Positions 13,776-14,237 of a stretch of DNA of 14,237 nt are shown here, one piece after another. The notes under the pieces are model-generated. The model saw nothing but the letters and a program-made list of their open reading frames with translations, ran no database searches and was not told the origin of the DNA. Within the stretch, counting starts at the first letter, position 1. Every line of letters begins with the position of its first letter. Origin of the DNA: PKWO01 sp036384915 (GTDB taxonomy: Bacteria > Pseudomonadota > Gammaproteobacteria > Burkholderiales > Burkholderiaceae_D); the NCBI GenBank assembly GCA_036384915.1, contig DASVLJ010000045.1, positions 1 through 14,237 of the forward strand, read 5' to 3'. A program made the translations under genes and the position numbers.

Positions 13776-14237
13776 GGAAGCGCTGAATAAATCGAGTTAC
13801 GCAACGTGACGGTCATTTGCGGCGCCAGTCTCGTTAAATTTTTCTCGCGCAGCTGATTTTTTCGACTTGGCGAGACGAAACCAGGACATTTCGCGGTGTT
13901 TTCCCGCCATCTTTCAAACTGCGGACGCAACTTGGGTGTGCAGGCTCCCAAGATGTCTGCGCGCCAGCACCAGATTGGCCAGCCCAAACAAAGAAAAGAG
14001 CTGGGCGTTGTTCTTGGCCAAGCCGCGATAGCGCGTCTTGCGATGCTTGAACAGGCACTTCACGACGTGGAAGCAATGCTCGACTTTGGCGCGCACACTG
14101 GCCTTTACTTGCTCCGCCTTAGCCAGCGCGCTTCCTGGCGCACCCCGCGTGAGCGCTTCGAGCGTGCCTGGCCGCATGGCTGTGCTCCATGTCATGACCT
14201 TGCCCACATTTTCCGGACGCTTCTCCACGCCTTGATA
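13776..14237 (-). mobile_element. IS5-family insertion sequence, right end (continues past window edge)
   Basis: The element starts at 13776 with an inverted-repeat-like end, GGAAGCGCTGAATAAATC, which resembles the GGAAGGTGCGAA-type end of IS5 itself. It is followed by about 138 bp of non-coding DNA and the transposase gene on the minus strand, which is still open at 14237. Elements of this group are about 1.2 kb, so roughly two thirds lie outside. The short overlapping minus-strand frames between 13772 and 14076 are alternative frames of this region. It has split the surface-protein gene. Confidence 0.82.
13914..14237 (-). CDS. IS5-family DDE transposase, C-terminal 107 residues (partial)
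   Basis: The frame is open from the window edge (reading YQGVEKRPENVGK) to TGA at 13916-13914; the GTG at 14228 is internal. VRAKVEHCFHVVK contains the R-3-E-6-K signature around the catalytic Glu of IS5/IS4-type DDE transposases. It is followed by the equally typical HRKTRYRGLAKNNAQLFSLFGLANLVLARR. The two catalytic Asp residues and the N-terminus are beyond the window. The C-terminal end (LGSLHTQVASAV) looks complete. Whether the enzyme is intact cannot be judged from this part. Confidence 0.9.
   Translation of the reverse strand, partial: YQGVEKRPENVGKVMTWSTAMRPGTLEALTRGAPGSALAKAEQVKASVRAKVEHCFHVVKCLFKHRKTRYRGLAKNNAQLFSLFGLANLVLARRHLGSLHTQVASAV

Noticed and set aside
13834..14076. Separate 80-codon minus-strand gene within the insertion sequence
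   Set aside because: It overlaps the transposase C-terminus in another frame, and the transposase reading has the R-3-E-6-K signature.

Overview
The window looks like the chromosome of a GC-rich betaproteobacterium, most probably Burkholderiales (Oxalobacteraceae-like). This is inferred from the strong G/C third-position preference, the betaproteobacterial style of ParE and ParC lying side by side, the Asn/Thr/Gly-rich type I-secreted surface protein and the IS5-type transposase. No database search was possible, so the taxonomy is an inference.

Layout. Positions 1-2408 (+) hold a compact operon: the C-terminal part of a MoxR-family AAA+ ATPase (its 5' end lies outside the window), a RimJ/RimL-type GNAT acetyltransferase and a CoxE-type von Willebrand factor A (VWA) protein. 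MoxR plus VWA is a recurrent metal-dependent chaperone pairing; the acetyltransferase lies between the two partners. Positions 2425-3460 (-) are visibly less GC-rich and carry an unrecognised 274-residue protein and, just upstream of it, an open frame with no convincing start that looks like the 3' end of another gene. Positions 3461-4300 (-) encode a regulator-like protein with a degenerate receiver domain (phospho-acceptor Asp replaced by Asn) and probably a second, even more divergent receiver at the N-terminus. A roughly 320-bp AT-richer intergenic region separates it from parE.

Positions 4625-9070 (+) encode both subunits of topoisomerase IV, parE then parC. They are separated by about 130 bp containing a paired palindromic (REP-like) element, and a strong intrinsic terminator follows parC. 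Positions 9300-10775 (+) hold two different ferritin-like di-iron carboxylate proteins: a 281-residue one and a 178-residue bacterioferritin-like one that lacks the haem-ligand Met. A perfect GC-rich hairpin sits just before the ribosome binding site of the second.

Positions 10804-13775 (-) are the remains of a large repeat-rich, type I-secreted calcium-binding (RTX-like/S-layer-like) surface protein. It is damaged twice: by a frameshift near 12433, and by an IS5-family insertion at a CTAG site (13772-13775) that cuts off its 5' part. The insertion sequence runs off the right edge, leaving its right inverted repeat and the C-terminal 107 residues of its transposase.

Most of the window is ordinary core or accessory chromosome. 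The parts that most deserve a second look are the low-GC 2.4-3.5 kb segment with its unknown protein and gene remnant, the phosphorylation-deficient regulator next to it, the side-by-side di-iron proteins, and the twice-broken surface protein. I saw no clearly new multi-gene system.
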